A stretch of DNA of 64,000 nucleotides from Casuarina equisetifolia (GCA_028551475.1 CM052360.1:25056682-25120681); one strand, 5' to 3'. Counted from the first letter of the stretch, positions 36,624 to 50,089 are shown. A program made the numbers and translations. Notes: generated by a model not told the origin, from the letters alone.

Positions 36624-36759
36624 TAATATAATGTAAGTTCTCCCAATATTTGGTGATAAAGTAGTTTTTCTTCTTCTAGCCAATTGGATTGAATAATGTT
36701 TTGATATGTATAATAGAGAAATAATTTTAAATTTTTTTTTTCCGTATAGTAACATGTAA

Positions 36760-38400
36760 GTTCTCCATACACCAATCTTTGAAAACAAAAGCAAATATAA
36801 TGCAAAGTTATTTCCATGCTTTTATCGACGGCAAATAATTCAACCTCCTTTCTAATAAGGTTAATTATTAGGCTCAATGTAGATTAATGTGCGCCCTAAT
36901 GTAAGCCATGGGCTCCTTATGGAAAATACTCACGTATATTTTTGAATTTTCTACCACAGGACACATAAAGTGATAGATAATGGAGGTGAGGTTGGTATCT
37001 TAAAACTATTAATTATACATTGACTATACCTATAACCTTTTAGGATATTGAAATGGATAAAAAGTATACTTTTGTATTTTTTGTTTACTACAAAGAGATT
37101 TTTTTATAGCTCAAAAGACTAAAGCAAATAGGATAAAGAGGCTTGCTTTTTAAGATCAAGTTCAAACGAAAACCATACCATACATCGGTATCAAATGCAA
37201 AGTTGTTTCCCCGCTTTCAACGACAACAAATAATTCAACCTTCTTTCCAGTGAGGGTAATTATTAGGTTTAATGATGATTAATATAAGTCTTGATGTCAA
37301 CTACAGACTCTCCGCTAAATTTATGTGATGTGACGTCTAAAAATTGTATGATTGAGCTAAGATTAATACCTTAAAACTATTAAAACTTGGTGCAATTTTT
37401 CTCTGATCCGTTTTTAAAAAGTAATTGATTTCCCTAATAACTTTCAAATCTTAGTTTTCACTTTAATATGGCCCACACCTAAAGAAAACACTCAACTAAA
37501 TTAATGAAATCTTTAAATTTTCTTTTTCTTTTTCTCAAAACATAACTTCAACCTACTTCTCTAAGAAAAAGAAAAGAAAATAGAACTTCAAAACAATGAC
37601 TGTTAGCAAGCCTGTGTAATAGGAGATTTGGTGATAACATGAATCTGGGGCGCATACTTCGGTGAATGTTATAAGGAAAGGTGTGTTAAATTTGATAATC
37701 ACCCTTTGAGTGTGAGACTATTTAATTTATTAATTTTCTACTAAGAGGTTAGTGCAAATTGATTTTGATTATTGGGACAAATTAGAATATTTTCAGAAGA
37801 AAGTTTAAACCAGTATTGATCATGGAATTTGAAGTATTAGGTGACCAAAATTCAAATTATGAGCAATATTTTAAGTCATTTAGTATAAAAGTTTTACTAT
37901 CTTTTTACCTAACAGTGATATTAAAATGATAGGGGAGGCCGACTTTAAAGGCCCGGACCATGCAAGTCTAACTTTGAGTCCAACCAACACGACCAGATTA
38001 AAAACATGTCTCATATTTTCTTGTGGATTTCCTTTCCTTACTTGGAAAGCAAATATAATTAGCTTCTCTTCTTTTTGGGCCTCGTCTGTCATTGCTCTGT
38101 ACGCCAATCCCCAAAAAAACAAAAGCAAATACTATCAAATGCAAACTAGGTTCCGCTTACTTTTAAAGACAACAATAATTTGGCCCCTTTCCCAGCAAAC
38201 CTAATTATTAAGCTTAGTGCTAATTGATGTAAGCCTTGATTTCAGCCATGGGCTCCTTAAAGAAAACATTTAGGCATAATTTTTGAATTTTCTAAGATAG
38301 GATACTTAAAGCAGTAGATAATTAAGGTGGGTTTAATATCTTACAATTGTTAATTATACATCAACTATACATGCATACTTTTAAAAAATTTGCAATAGAT
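36760..38400 (-). repeat. dispersed repeat family, copies B, C and D
   Basis: Three diverged copies lie at about 36765-37030, 37180-37390 and 38090-38370. Shared strings include aaataattcaacct, ggttaattattagg, agccatgggctcctta and ttttgaattttcta. On the minus strand fragments such as IKAYINSALSLIIRFAGK can still be read in copy D. Between them I see only AT-rich filler. Confidence 0.6.
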
Positions 38401-38975
38401 AAGAAGAACGAATAATAATCATCATATAGGAAAATACAACAATTAATAATGTTTAAAGATCTAAACACTGACTATCTTTATTTTCATACCTTGTTAGGTG
38501 TTAGATTTTTATTTTTTATTTGGAGATGCTTTAAGAAGAAGGATGAGATATATTTTTGGTCACCATATTTAAAGACCAAATAGTTGGTAGTCATCTTTAA
38601 TTCAAAATAGTTCTTTTCTTTCTTTTTTTTTCTTTCCTAAGACAACTGTTACAATTTTTGTGGTAATAATGAACTTTTGAATACTTTGATAGATTTGTCA
38701 CCAAACATTGACAACTTAGAAATTAAAGATTGTCTTTCAACCAATATTTTAAGCCATTTAATGTAGAATTTTGACCATCATGTTGCACAAAACTAAAATC
38801 ACTATAGGTAAGAAGGGAATGGTTAACAATCAAAGGTTTAACCAATATTTTAAGCTATTTGATTTAAAAGTCTAACATTATTTCGAAAAGAAAAGGAATG
38901 ATTAACAGTTAAGAGTATAAACAACATTTTAAGTCATTTACTGCAAAAGTTTAACATTATTGTAAAAGATCAGGA
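38401..38975. other. AT-rich spacer with short internal repeats
   Basis: Phrases of the type aaccaatattttaagc(c/t)att recur at about 38740, 38840 and 38920. No gene was recognised. Confidence 0.45.
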
Positions 38976-38979
38976 CATG

Positions 38980-39110
38980 TTGATCGGAACAGCAGATAGG
39001 TGGCCACATCCCCAATTTCTGGAAGTTTATTGAGAGCCCGAGTCACCTCTTTAGCCCACGGATCCAGGCTAATTACTGATTGTGCCATTTCCTTCTTCAA
39101 TAACCCACTC
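38980..39110. repeat. copy 2 of the dispersed repeat, first block
   Basis: Matches 29935-30050, including ttctggaagtttattgagag and gatccaggctaattactgat. It is followed by Gag-like sequence that copy 1 lacks. Confidence 0.7.
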
Positions 39111-40022
39111 AATGACCTGCTTTACCACACACATGCTAATGTACCCGTACTCCTCTCGTCATCCACAAGCTCCTAAATGAGTCTAACTACAAGGTTTTAG
39201 AACCAGCAAATGAGGAATGGGTTGAAAGCCAAGAAAAAGTTTGGCTTTGCTGATGGGTCGTTTCTAAGGCCTACGAATAATCAGAGTAAAGCTGAGTGGT
39301 GGGATCAATGCCGCTCTGCCTGTTACAAACCCGAGCAAGCGGTAAGAGTAGAAAATGGCGTGGGATTAGAGTATGAATGGGTCTGTGGGCATTGGCTTCC
39401 TGTGCAACTTAAGCTGACGAGGTCGAAATACTCATCGCTGGCAGTCAGGACCGTTGGCTAATCAAGCAGCAACTGTTCCGGCTTCTCATGAGGCCGCAAT
39501 TCCATTACCCACGATGGGCCACACAGCAATCCAGCCTACTTCCTTTTTTCTCAGTTGACCCAAGTAGCTCAAGAAGAAAGTGAAGCATCTCATGGGCTGT
39601 ATGCTCCTTCCTCAACTAATGGGTTGTGGGCCTGGATTATCCTCCAATTGGAGCATTCAGACACACGGTTTCATTATGGAACAATTTCAAAAAATGTGGT
39701 TTGTCCAAACAGAACTATTGTTGATGATCATGCCATGAGCTTTACAAGTATACTACCCATTTCCTTGCACTCAATTACTATGCATGCTTGGATGTCGAAT
39801 TTGGGTACACGTGATCATATTGTATGTGATTTGTTTAGTTTAAGGGTTTATCATGTTTGTCCACCTTATTGTTTGTTCATAAAATTGCCGAGTGGAAATA
39901 TTGTGGCTGCCACACGTATAGAACAAGCACAGTCTATACCTACATTGCATTTGTATAAAGTCCTATCTATCGCATTTCCGCTACAACCTCATTTTCTAAC
40001 AAAACCTACTCGTACAAAATAA
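39110..40022 (+). pseudogene. decayed copia fragment, Gag and protease region, plus strand
   Basis: At 39210-39310 the frame reads MRNGLKAKKKFGFADGSF then WWDQC, typical of copia Gag. At about 39790-40020 it reads WMSNLGTRDHIVCDLF followed by LFIKLPSGNIV, matching the protease-to-pre-integrase stretch (usual WILDTGATDHI...) with the catalytic Asp-Thr-Gly lost. Stops and deletions separate the parts. It lies within copy 2 of the dispersed repeat. Confidence 0.65.
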
Positions 40023-40239
40023 TTGCATAGCAATTCTTTTTCCCTAAGTTTTTGCTTGTTTCAAGACTTATAACTGGGCAACAATCAGAGGGTTGGAGTT
40101 GATCAGGGACGGCATTTCGTCCAGCTTGTTGCCAAGGTGTCTCTTTTGTTTTTGTGTGTTTTTGTGTGCCGTTAAATCTCTTTCGTGCAAGTCTAGTTTG
40201 AACAATCTTCGTAAGCCAAAAGCAACCTAAAGCGGCCTG

Positions 40240-40984
40240 ATCTCAGGCCAGCTAAGCCGTGTAGGTGGGGTTGGGAGTCACGGAACCATCAGGCATCGTC
40301 AGCGAAGGAGAAGACATCGAATTGGGGGCAGAGGGATTTGACATTGCAGATTTCGATGGAGGGGCGTTGGCCGCTAGCTCCAATAATACCATGTAAAGAA
40401 ACAAAATCCAGTTAGGATTGTTCATCGGAATAATTTCATCAATATAACAAGAACAAATCCTAATTTTGTAAAAATCTCAATTTGTATTGATTGAATTGTT
40501 CTTAATAAGTTACAAGGATTGAGTATGTTCTATTTATAGAGAGATATACATATTCAAAAACTAAATTCAAAACTCTACATTTGAATTTAACAAATTTTTT
40601 AAAATTAAATTTAAAACTAAATTCAAAATTAAAAGTTATGTTTAAATTCAACAAACTTTCAAAAAACTAAATTCAAAATCAAAACCTAACCTTTTAGACA
40701 TGGGTCGCGGGTCACCATGGCAAACACATCAGTATGAGTGGCGAACATGTGGCACCTAACGTGTTTTGGGCTTCTAATAACCTTGAACTCAAGTTATGGA
40801 AATCACATTGAAAATTGATCAAATTCTTTGAAACTTGCACAAGGTACTTACAATTTGTAAATTCTTGCAACTAATTTTAGTGCATTTAGAATGGTTCCCT
40901 TAAATAGAAGTTTTTGTGCTTTATTTTTTGTGTGGGTTTTTACACACTTTTGCTACTAAATGGTATTGTCTCGCTATCACCACA
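40240..40984 (-). mobile_element. 5' end of a minus-strand copia element (LTR, PBS, gag start)
   Basis: On the minus strand an ATG at 40344 opens MSNPSAPNSMSSPS, a typical Gag N-terminus. Upstream lies TGGTATTATTGGAGC (about 40377-40391), a primer-binding-site-like string, directly abutting tgtaaag at 40392. The adjoining AT-rich block to about 40984 has TG...CA ends and a minus-strand TATAAATA, consistent with an LTR. The rest of the element is missing, and its orientation is opposite to the neighbouring copia fragment. Confidence 0.5.
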
Positions 40985-41024
40985 TTAGAATCAAATCATT
41001 GACTACTAGGATATTAGTTCTTTC

Positions 41025-41390
41025 TTTGACTTTGATGTTTTCATGAAATTCTATAACCCATCTAAGCTTTCTATTTGGAAGTGTTTGGCTCCCATTTCAT
41101 TTCATATCTCTTTGCTGTGTGTAGGCCACGGATTTTTTAAGTCATTTAAGTCAACTGTCATGGATTAACCAAATAGATATTCGTTAGAAATGGAAAACGA
41201 ATTTCTTTTGTGTGTTTAATGCACTTGCCTGCCACATCAGCACCCTGCTTCGGCGTGTCCGCTATGTTAGCAGCGGCGTCAACCCTAGTGGACGGGCGCT
41301 GCACGCGGTCACAAAGGCGGTCATGAAGATCTGCCCAAACCAAAGTTTGCTGCCGCCATAACCTTTCCTAATTCATTTTGATTCCGTACA
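41025..41390. repeat. copy 2 of the dispersed repeat, second part
   Basis: tttgactttgatgttttcat through gaagatctgcccaaacc matches 30150-30390 joined directly to 30825-30930, without the 425-bp insertion found in copy 1. Confidence 0.8.
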
Positions 41391-44160
41391 AAACAATTGT
41401 AATTAAGTTAGAACTTCGATTCTTGCCATCTTGAGTTGTATATATTTCAATTGAATTATAATTTGATTCATGTGATTTTGTCAATAGTCACAGCATATTT
41501 TACTACCATGTTCTTGTGTTTTTCCGGCCAGATCTAGGTTTCTGGTGAGTTGATCCTTCTCTTTTCACTCTGTGCAGCCAAGATCTTGCTTTCTTTGTTT
41601 GTCCCTTAGCCCTTCATGCATGCTATGAGAATAGGAGACTATGACCAGGGGCAACTTATGCTCCTACTTTTTAGTTTCACTCATCTTTTTCTATCTTTTG
41701 TTATGTCCAGATTATTCTCCTTCATCAGATTGTAATTTTGGTTTGATCTCAAGAGTGCTAAGTGATTTTAATTCATTATCTGATTCAAGAATGTGAAAAC
41801 AAAAGTGGGTTCTGGCATTAGCTATTTTAGATTCTGAATTATATGCTATTTAAACTCTGAAATTTCATCCTTCTCTTATTGTTAGGTGTTGGTATTTAAA
41901 ATGTATTACATGTTCCATATGGAGGCAAGTATGCTGTGTACAATCTGTGTTTTCCACAATGGTAGTATGTTAAGTTCATTTGTCATGCTTTTGTTTTTCA
42001 GCATTTCACTGACATAGTTGTTCATTCTTTCTTTCAGTTTTTCTCCATTATTATTCAAGGATGCTCTATTGAAATAGTTGCATTGATGGTGGATCATGAT
42101 TCTTGATACTAACCCTTATCATTCTTTAAATATAGTTTCCTCATTCTTTCTTTTTGTTTATTCACTTATTTCATAGGTGTTCTATTCAAAAAAAGTGTAT
42201 CATAAGTTTTCATACTAATTTTCTGTGGTATTCTATCCTATACTACGTTAGACCTCTCACTTTATTTTCCCTTAGTATTTCCTCTTTTTTGAGTACTAAT
42301 TTGGCATTGTGATTACAATTGTTTTATTTAGAGGCACTTTTGCGTGATATTCCGCAACATCCAAAGGTTTTCAATCAACTATTATATGCCATTATTTAGG
42401 TTGTCAAGAAGAGTTTCACGCAATCTTGTATGATAATTTGGGACTTTGTGCACTCATTTGTTTAAACTGAACTAGTGTTTTGGGTGCCTGAATCTGCCAC
42501 ATCGAAGGGGTAAAAACAAGGTAATTCCTTCCCTTCGATGCTCTCTCCTCTCTCGTTTCTAGGCCTTTTCTGCTGGCAATTTCTTCACTTGGCATTTTTT
42601 CTTCATAGAAACGCATTGGTATTGCTTAGGGCTGAAGGTTAACTGCTGTGATGGCTGTATTTTTTGACTTGTAAAATCCTTTAAAATGTTTCTTATTTTT
42701 CTATTACACAAAAAGTAAAATCAAAACACCATACACACCATTTAAAATTGTTAATTTGTCATAATTTGGACAATATTGTACCTATTCTATATATAGTCAC
42801 CTTCAAAATTGAAGCATAACTATGGGAAATATAATCCTTTTTAGTTACCTCTAAAATGTCGACATAATCTCATTAGATTTTGCAATAACTCAAGTTTTTT
42901 GTCATTCTAATAACTACATACTATAGATGTTACAATTCATATTCATAAAAAGATGCAACTTAACAGCACAAAATATTGTCCAAGAGACATATTTAAAAAT
43001 TAGAAGCTTTAAGAATTTGGCAGAGCTTAATAGATATTTGCTTGTAAATCCCATCTACTCGTTTATTATTTTATTTCTGATTTGATCTTTTATATTTCTC
43101 TATTCACTCACTTGTTTTGTAAAATTATCATTAAAAAAAAAGTATTCACAAATCAACATTCTTCCTTTAGAATCTCTTTTATATATAGAACTAAAATTTG
43201 CTTTTATCGACATCATACAATATTTTTTTTCCATATATTAGCATTCTTGCTATAAATTTACAGGTATCTATGATGTCATTTTTCTTTTTGATGATTTAAA
43301 AAATTAAGGAACTTTTTCTGTTCATAAGTAGACAAAGTAAAAAATGTTGAAAAATAGCTTCAATGGGTGTTTAAGGACACACTTTGACAAGCTAGAATCT
43401 AGGCAAAAAAAAAAAAAAAACGTTACTTAGTGAAAGACTTAGCCAACCTACATCACTTGGGTAAACCTATCTTAATTTGGAAAGACAAAGGCTTCATTCT
43501 AGAATGCCTTGGTTTGTGAACAATATAAAGGCTAAGGTGAATTAATTATTTTTCACTTTTTTCTTTTTGTTTCATTTCATTGATAAAGGTCTTCATATTA
43601 TTTTATTCATATCGTTTCAGGCGCTTTTTAATGCTTTTTTCTATTTTTCTATTTTACATTTTCTGTATTTTGTTGACAATGTTCCACGCACCTTTGGTCA
43701 CTATTCTTTTTCTATGGTTTTGCTTAAATATGAAGCAACTTTATCAACTCTCGACTTTTTGGTATTTGCGTCGGAAAAGTCCTGATTTGCTTCATCTACT
43801 TTCATTTCCACCATCCGTCACCGCACATGCAATATTCTGTGCAGTACATAATCACTAATAGGGTTTCATAGTTTCATCTTAATGTTCCATCTCATTATTC
43901 ATGAACTTGTCTATGCTTGGATGATAGGTGTTTTAAAAATAATAGTTACTCCATACGTCAATGTCTTGATATAACGTTTTTTTATTTAATTTTTTTATAA
44001 ATATATATATGTTTAAGTATCAATCTATCATTTTAGAAAGAGATTTGAGCATTTCTAGCATGATATTACTTAATATAAAAAATTCGCACATGATGATGGG
44101 TTTTTCATCCAATGCAAACCACCAAGATTGCATTATAATTTATGACCACACATCATTTAT
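41391..44160. other. long AT-rich intergenic stretch, no gene recognised
   Basis: Only short open frames without recognisable motifs occur on both strands. There is a run of 17 A near 43406. I cannot support any feature here. Confidence 0.45.
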
Positions 44161-44485
44161 CAAGCCTCAACAGAGACAAGATTGGCTTAAACTTTGAGTA
44201 CTTATTGTTAGGTTTTATATTATAATTGAGTTTTTTTGATAATTATATTATATTTTATTATTTATTTTAAATAAGGTTTAAAGTTTAAAATAGTCAAAAC
44301 CTAATTATATTAGGATTCTAAAACCTAGTTGTTATCAAGCCTCAACAAAGACAAGATGGGCTTAAGCTTTAAGTACTTATTGTTAGGTTTTATGTTATAA
44401 TTGAGTTTTTTCGATAATTATATTATATTTTATTATTTCTTTTAAATAAGGTTTAAAGTTTAAAATAGTCAAAACCTAATCATAT
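44161..44485. repeat. 175-bp tandem duplication
   Basis: caagcctcaacagagacaag at 44161 recurs as caagcctcaacaaagacaag at 44336. Nearly the whole unit follows in both copies (cttattgttaggtttta, taaggtttaaagtttaaaat). Divergence is low. Confidence 0.85.
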
Positions 44486-44821
44486 TAAGTCAGAATTAGG
44501 TCTATTAAATGAAACAAGGATGATGAAAGGAGAGTAAATTTTTGACTAAATTGTTCTATAATTAAAACCTTGGTATCAATCTCCATTAAAGAAAGAACTC
44601 AAGGTTTCAATTTTATGAACCCTTAATTTAGTTGCCTTCGTCTTTGGTGTATATTTTGACTTTAAGAATACACCCTTAATCCGTGGGGCGTAACACTGTT
44701 TCCATTACCTATCAAAGTCAATTAAAACCTCTAAGAGAACACATAGAAATTGTTGCATATGCGATGTGACGGCTTGAATATGCACAAACCTGACCAAAGA
44801 TCCTCGTTCACTGCAGGAAAA

Positions 44822-46740
44822 ATGGAGGTTTTGAAGGCTCTGATCTCAGACGTGGAGTATGAGCTGCAGCTTTATCACCGCTCTGCCGAGGATTTGGTTA
44901 GCGCTGGGAATGCAAACGGCAAACTTGTCCTTGAATTTCATTTGTCGCCTTTAGTTTTTAGGAGCTGACTTGATTATTCACAACTATATTGCAGGTTCTT
45001 CTTGACCAGGTTCTGAAGGATAAGTATATTGTATTGTTCGTTTCAGACCTGAAGCTCAAACCATACATTTCGAAAATGGAAAAATTTTATGAAGGAATAG
45101 TGATGAGAGACGTGGTCACGATGTGGCTCCCAATTGTGGTGTGGACCGACCGGCAGGGAAGGAGGTTCTTCAAGTGGCGGAACTACATGCCATGGTATTC
45201 ATTGATATACTTTTCACCACTAGCAGGCCTCCAATTCATCCAGGAGGAGTGGGGATACAACGGTGTCCCTCTCGTAGTGGTGATGAGCCCAAGAGGGGAT
45301 GTGCTAAGGAAACATGAACTGGACGAATTTCCCACAGTGAAGGACCTCAGGGAGGAAGGTGGACACCATATTATTCATCTTTTTTCATGCTTTTCATTGT
45401 TTCTTTCCTTGCATCTCCCCCTAAAGGTTATTGTTTACTGCACCTGCAAAGTAATGTATCAATATAAAACATTGGGTACAAAACGTTGCATGTTCAAAAC
45501 ATATTGCCTTTGCCTAAGCAATATAATGGGTTTAAAATGGGCGAAAGCTGACCAAAGCTTATATTGCAGAGAAAGCTGTGGCATGTAGAACCAAGTTACT
45601 TTTACAAACGCCTCTCGGTGATATCACGGAGGTTCTGGAGGCGCTGTTCCAGGAGGATACTCTGTGGCTTACTAATGGCGGTCGTACCCTGAAAAAGGTT
45701 AGCCCTGCAAACAAAACGCGCAAACTTCTTTTAGATGGCCTTTCCCACTTTTGTACGGCACAAAATTGCAGTTCATCTATGGTTAAAATATTTTAACCTT
45801 CTAGACTTGTGGAAATTATTAATACTAGACTGCAGTCAGTGGTACATCCCATTTACTTGCTACAAACTGAATGAACATCATAGTACTTTGTTACAAGAAC
45901 GTACAGTATTCTCGCGATGAACATTCTATTTTAACAGGTGACTTGATTTTTCCTGTTTGTGTTGCGGAAACAGGCTGAGATCAGCTTTCTAACAGATAAG
46001 TACGTTGTATTGTTCATTTTGGATGAGGACTACGATATCGACCAAATTGAGGCAGTTAATGCCGGAATAAATCGGGAACTGGTCGAATTGGTATTGATCC
46101 CGATGGGGAGGAAGGGGTCCGCAGGGCTGCTGCGGGATTTGAGGGAGTCGTCGTCTGGCATAAAATGCTACACAGTGCTGAGCCATCTACGACAAGGGGG
46201 CATCAATTTCATTAGGGACCATTGGTGCTTCCAGAATTCGCCGATTGTGATAATGATGAACCCACAAGGGGAAGTTCTAAGCGAGCACAAATTCAATCCG
46301 CCACCCCCGAAAGTAAAGCCACTTTTGCAACTCTAGATGAATATACATGAATGCAGCTCTAATCAAAATTCATAGCGTGCCGTCTAATAGAAACTGAGTT
46401 TGGAAATATGTTATGGCTGCAGGAAGTGTATTCGTTGCGCTGGGAAGGCCCTTACGATTGGAACGAGCGATTTTCCCGGATAGCAAAAGCTGTAGCTGCG
46501 GATAAGGTCCTAAAGAAAGCAAATATTTCCATAGATTTGCCTTCTAACAACGATAATCCAGTGGAAGACGGCAGGCGTAAGTGGGCTCAACTGACGAGAA
46601 ACCAAGATCATACCACAGTTTGTGAGGGTGCCAAAATTGTGAACGTCCTGGAGGCGTTTAGCAATTGGAAGGAGAATTTGACTCGGGCACCCTTCGAACG
46701 TTGCTTCAAAGATTACCTTTACGAGCTTTTATTAGACTAG
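44822..46740 (+). CDS. SIEVE ELEMENT OCCLUSION (SEO)-like protein with duplicated core domain
   Basis: SEO proteins form phloem P-protein filaments that plug sieve tubes. Proposed exons: 44822 to 44896 or 44926 (donor uncertain), 44995-45358, 45570-45697, 45974-46312 and 46423-46740 (stop TAG). They give about 407-417 residues in consistent phase. The first core reads KYIVLFVSDL, MWLPIVVW, MPWYSLIYFSPLAGLQFIQE and PLVVVMSPRGDVL. A second, more diverged core reads KYVVLFILDEDYD, INFIRDHWCFQNSPIVIMMN and PQGEVLSEH. A third segment, LRWEGPYDWNERFSRIAKAV, resembles the family's YGG-D-WI--FT-A--AVA stretch. The family N-terminal domain and the Cys-rich C-terminus are absent, and the protein is far shorter than usual SEO proteins (about 700-800 aa, from memory). 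It could be a truncated but intact family member. Confidence 0.65.
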
Positions 46741-47840
46741 AACCCAGTATGGCGTATGGAATGTCTGTCAAATAAATATTTTTGCTTGTCACCAGCCTTA
46801 GGAACCTTGGGTTTGTAACAATAAAGCAAGGGAAACCCTCATTCCGTCAAAGCAATGCAAGGTATCCACGTCATCGTTCATCGTTTGCTGCAATTTGGGG
46901 GAGGTCTTTTTTAGAACGATTTCACATACTATATCTCATCATACCTTTCTTTATTCCTCTATTGTTTATGCCTGCAGTGATTCATTACAGTTGTTGCTTT
47001 AAGTGAATGGCCTGAAATATAGACTCAACAATTAATCTAGATTCAACTTTTTTTTCCTAAGTTGTTGAGGCCTTATTTTTGGTTTCCAACAAAAGTTGTT
47101 TATTCTAAAACTAATTCGTAATAACCATTGTATGGCAATTATTTTCAATAATTATTATATGTTTTAGAACGATATAACTAAAATAAAACTTTATTTTCTC
47201 TACTCTTACATTCCAAACAATTTTCATTCTATTGTTTTTTAGGTTTTTATCTTCAATACAAAAAGTATTTATTATATTCCAAAAAGATGTTTGTTTGCAC
47301 CTTAGTTTCAAATAATAAAGAATATTTCATTTGGCATAAATGTTTTGGCCACTGTTCTTTAAAGTCATGTTTTACACATGGTCAATCAATATTGTGTCCA
47401 GACCAATTGGTCTTTAGACTCCACACCATTAAAGTTGCAAATGACGAAATTGGATAGAAAAAGAAATATAATTCGAGGGAGGAAATAAAAAAGAGCATTT
47501 GTGCTTCTCTTTGGCAGAACCTATATTGGCCTCTTCTTCGCTTGGTTTGCACCGTACACAGGTAGCCCTTTATTTACCTATTTTCCATCAATTGATGGCC
47601 GTCTTCAAGTTGCAGATGGAATCTAAAATTTTCGTATTGTTCTTGATCGCATTTTTAGTCGATCCCCATGGTGTTTGAATCTGATTCAAATGCTCTTCAC
47701 TTAATTTCTAAACCAATTGGATCTTAAATTTTCAGAACTCCATGCAATTCCAAATGGCTTTTCATTGATTAACCAGATGCTCCCAAGGATTTAAGATTAT
47801 CTTGTCTTACATTTTTGACAGTTTCTCCTTACTCGCTAGA
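46741..47840. other. SEO-like gene 3' flank and spacer
   Basis: AT-rich. It contains several short T/A runs and no recognised gene or repeat. Confidence 0.45.
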
Positions 47841-48034
47841 TGTTACATTAAGAAGAAAGTTACATGGATTTTAAGCTTCAGTAGGTTTCAGAGAAATCTT
47901 ATAAAGAATTTTATTCCACCTTAAAAACATGTAAAATTCATCACATATTTATACATAAAACTATATAATAAAACAGGCGAGTTATAAACCTCCAATAAGA
48001 CAAATGTCTAAATTTATTGGGTCTATTTTCAACA
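47841..48034 (-). mobile_element. possible short solo LTR with polypurine tract
   Basis: Starts tgttac (47841) and ends tcaaca (48034), followed by atcctcctcaaat, a minus-strand purine tract like those of copia elements. The minus strand holds a TATA-like string (gtataaatatg). No partner LTR is visible, so this remains tentative. Confidence 0.35.
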
Positions 48035-48049
48035 ATCCTCCTCAAATTT

Positions 48050-48960
48050 AATATTTTGTAATACAAGCCTTAGTTGATCAAAACCCAATTGGATTGGGTG
48101 AACTTAAGAACTATGATAGTTTTGAGTTTAGGGGCCCTTATGTAAGCTCTTCAATACTAGACTCGTAGATCCGAAAAGTTGGGCCCAAAAGTCCCAGAAA
48201 TTGGACCTCTTAGTTCAATCAATTGAGCTCAAAGGCCTGACAAACTAAACTCAAGCTCAAATATGACATGTAAGTCAAATATGAATGAGCAACCACACCA
48301 AAGGTTGTTTCACAAATCAAGCTTGTTAAGATTAAACAGTGGCTGCGGACTTCATATCTACAACCCAGCATGATAAGTTTCTTTTGTTTCAACTCTTAGA
48401 AAACAATAGCAATTGTAATTCAAGTATTGTGCTTTTTATAATCTAAAAGAATCCTTCTATTTATCATTATCAAATGTGAAATGGGTTTCAGATTGCCAAT
48501 AAATAATTTAGTTTTTTCTTTCCAAAGCCAATTTATTGTACTACTTAATGTATTTTATACTGTAATATTAGTGCTTTTTGTGTCATAACTCAACATAGAG
48601 ATTTATTGTCATCTTTTCAGGGTTAACCTACATTCTACTCATTATAATTATTTGGAATATAGTTATTATGAATAAATTTGTTAATATTAATAAAAATCAG
48701 AGGAGCCATTAAGAAAAATGTCAAAAAGAATTATTTTGAACATCATTGTGAAGTGACAAGTGGGTTCCGTCCTTTCAATGTCAGTAAATAATTCGGCTGT
48801 TGTCCCTTTTTTACAAAGCTGATAATGCAACTCAGAGCTCATTCCCAAGAGCTCTGATACCAGCCATAGATTCCTGACTGAAATTCCTTGTTCTTTGAAT
48901 TTTACAGTACGAGACATCTGTCGCTTTCTCACTTTTGTCAACACTTCATCGAAACAATTA
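48050..48960. repeat. duplicated block including dispersed repeat copy E
   Basis: 48080-48260 (gattgggtgaacttaag, ataaattgagct-like strings) resembles 53635-53800. 48735-48960 is a decayed copy of the dispersed family (aaataattcggctg, agccatagattcctga, ctttgaattttacagtac). The same two elements occur in the same order at 53.6-54.9 kb, so this is a degenerate segmental duplication. Confidence 0.5.
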
Positions 48961-50089
48961 TAGAGTAATCTTCTTCTTTTCTTTAATCACTATTTTGATA
49001 ATGTGTAACAATCAGAACACTTACTAGTCCTTAAGATTGACCATTAATAAATTTAATCACCATTAATCAGAACACTGGAGGAGAAGACATGCAAGAACAT
49101 TGAAACATCTGGTATGCATTTTCCTCGTTCTTGCTGCACCAAATTGTCTAAGACGTTCTGTAAAGCCTGGTGTTTTACGTCTGAAAAAGCCTGGAGGAGG
49201 TTTTCATTCGGCCGGGGCGTGAATGTGAAGAGGAGATGGGACAAATGTCGAAGAGAGGGACGAAGTGAGGGTAAGGACAAGGGGAGATATAGCACGTAGC
49301 CTCGATGGAGCAGACCAAAGAAATAATAAAAAAAAAAAATCCTATTTGAAGACCAAACAGTTAACATTTATCATACATAATTATCATGTATATAAATTTC
49401 CTCTTACTTTTTACCTAAACGTTCAGCGTCAAGTTCGGTGGTAACAAGTGAATTGGTTGAGACTAATATCGTAATATGTGAATTTCTCATAGAAGATTCG
49501 ACAAAAGATTTGGTATGTGTGTATAGTACAGTAGTTTTACCGCATTTAATTTTTTTTTATCAAAACTGCAAAGACATTCACAAAAAGATTTTTTTTCAAA
49601 GAAATAAAAAATTATATTTTAATAAATTTTACTAATAACAATAAAATTATATATAATAATCATACATGGAATATAAAAACATCATATAAATCTAATCCTT
49701 AAAAAAAAAATAAATATAATACATGTCAAACTGTTATAAAAACTTAAAATATAAAATATAAAATATATTAAGTAACAAATTTAATTAATTTTATGATCTA
49801 TAGTTATTTAGGTGTTAATTTTTTTTAATCTTAGGTAAAAAGAGGGTGAGAAATAAATTTCAAACATCAAACTACTGGTAACCCTATTGGGAGGCTAGTG
49901 AATTAACTATATAATATCATAAAAAGACCAATGGAGGGGAAGAAATGAATATAGTAACACAAAGAAAAAGAAGAAAATATTCAAATAAAATAAAATAAAA
50001 CCACAACAAAAGTAAGATAATAAAAGAGGACGCTTGCGCAAGAAGAAGATGACGAACCGAGGCAAGAAGAGTGATGATGACACATGCCT

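Noticed and set aside
43386-43425. Possible retroposed poly(A) tail (17 A)
   Set aside because: No coding or SINE-like sequence precedes it, and no target duplication was found. It is probably a simple A run.
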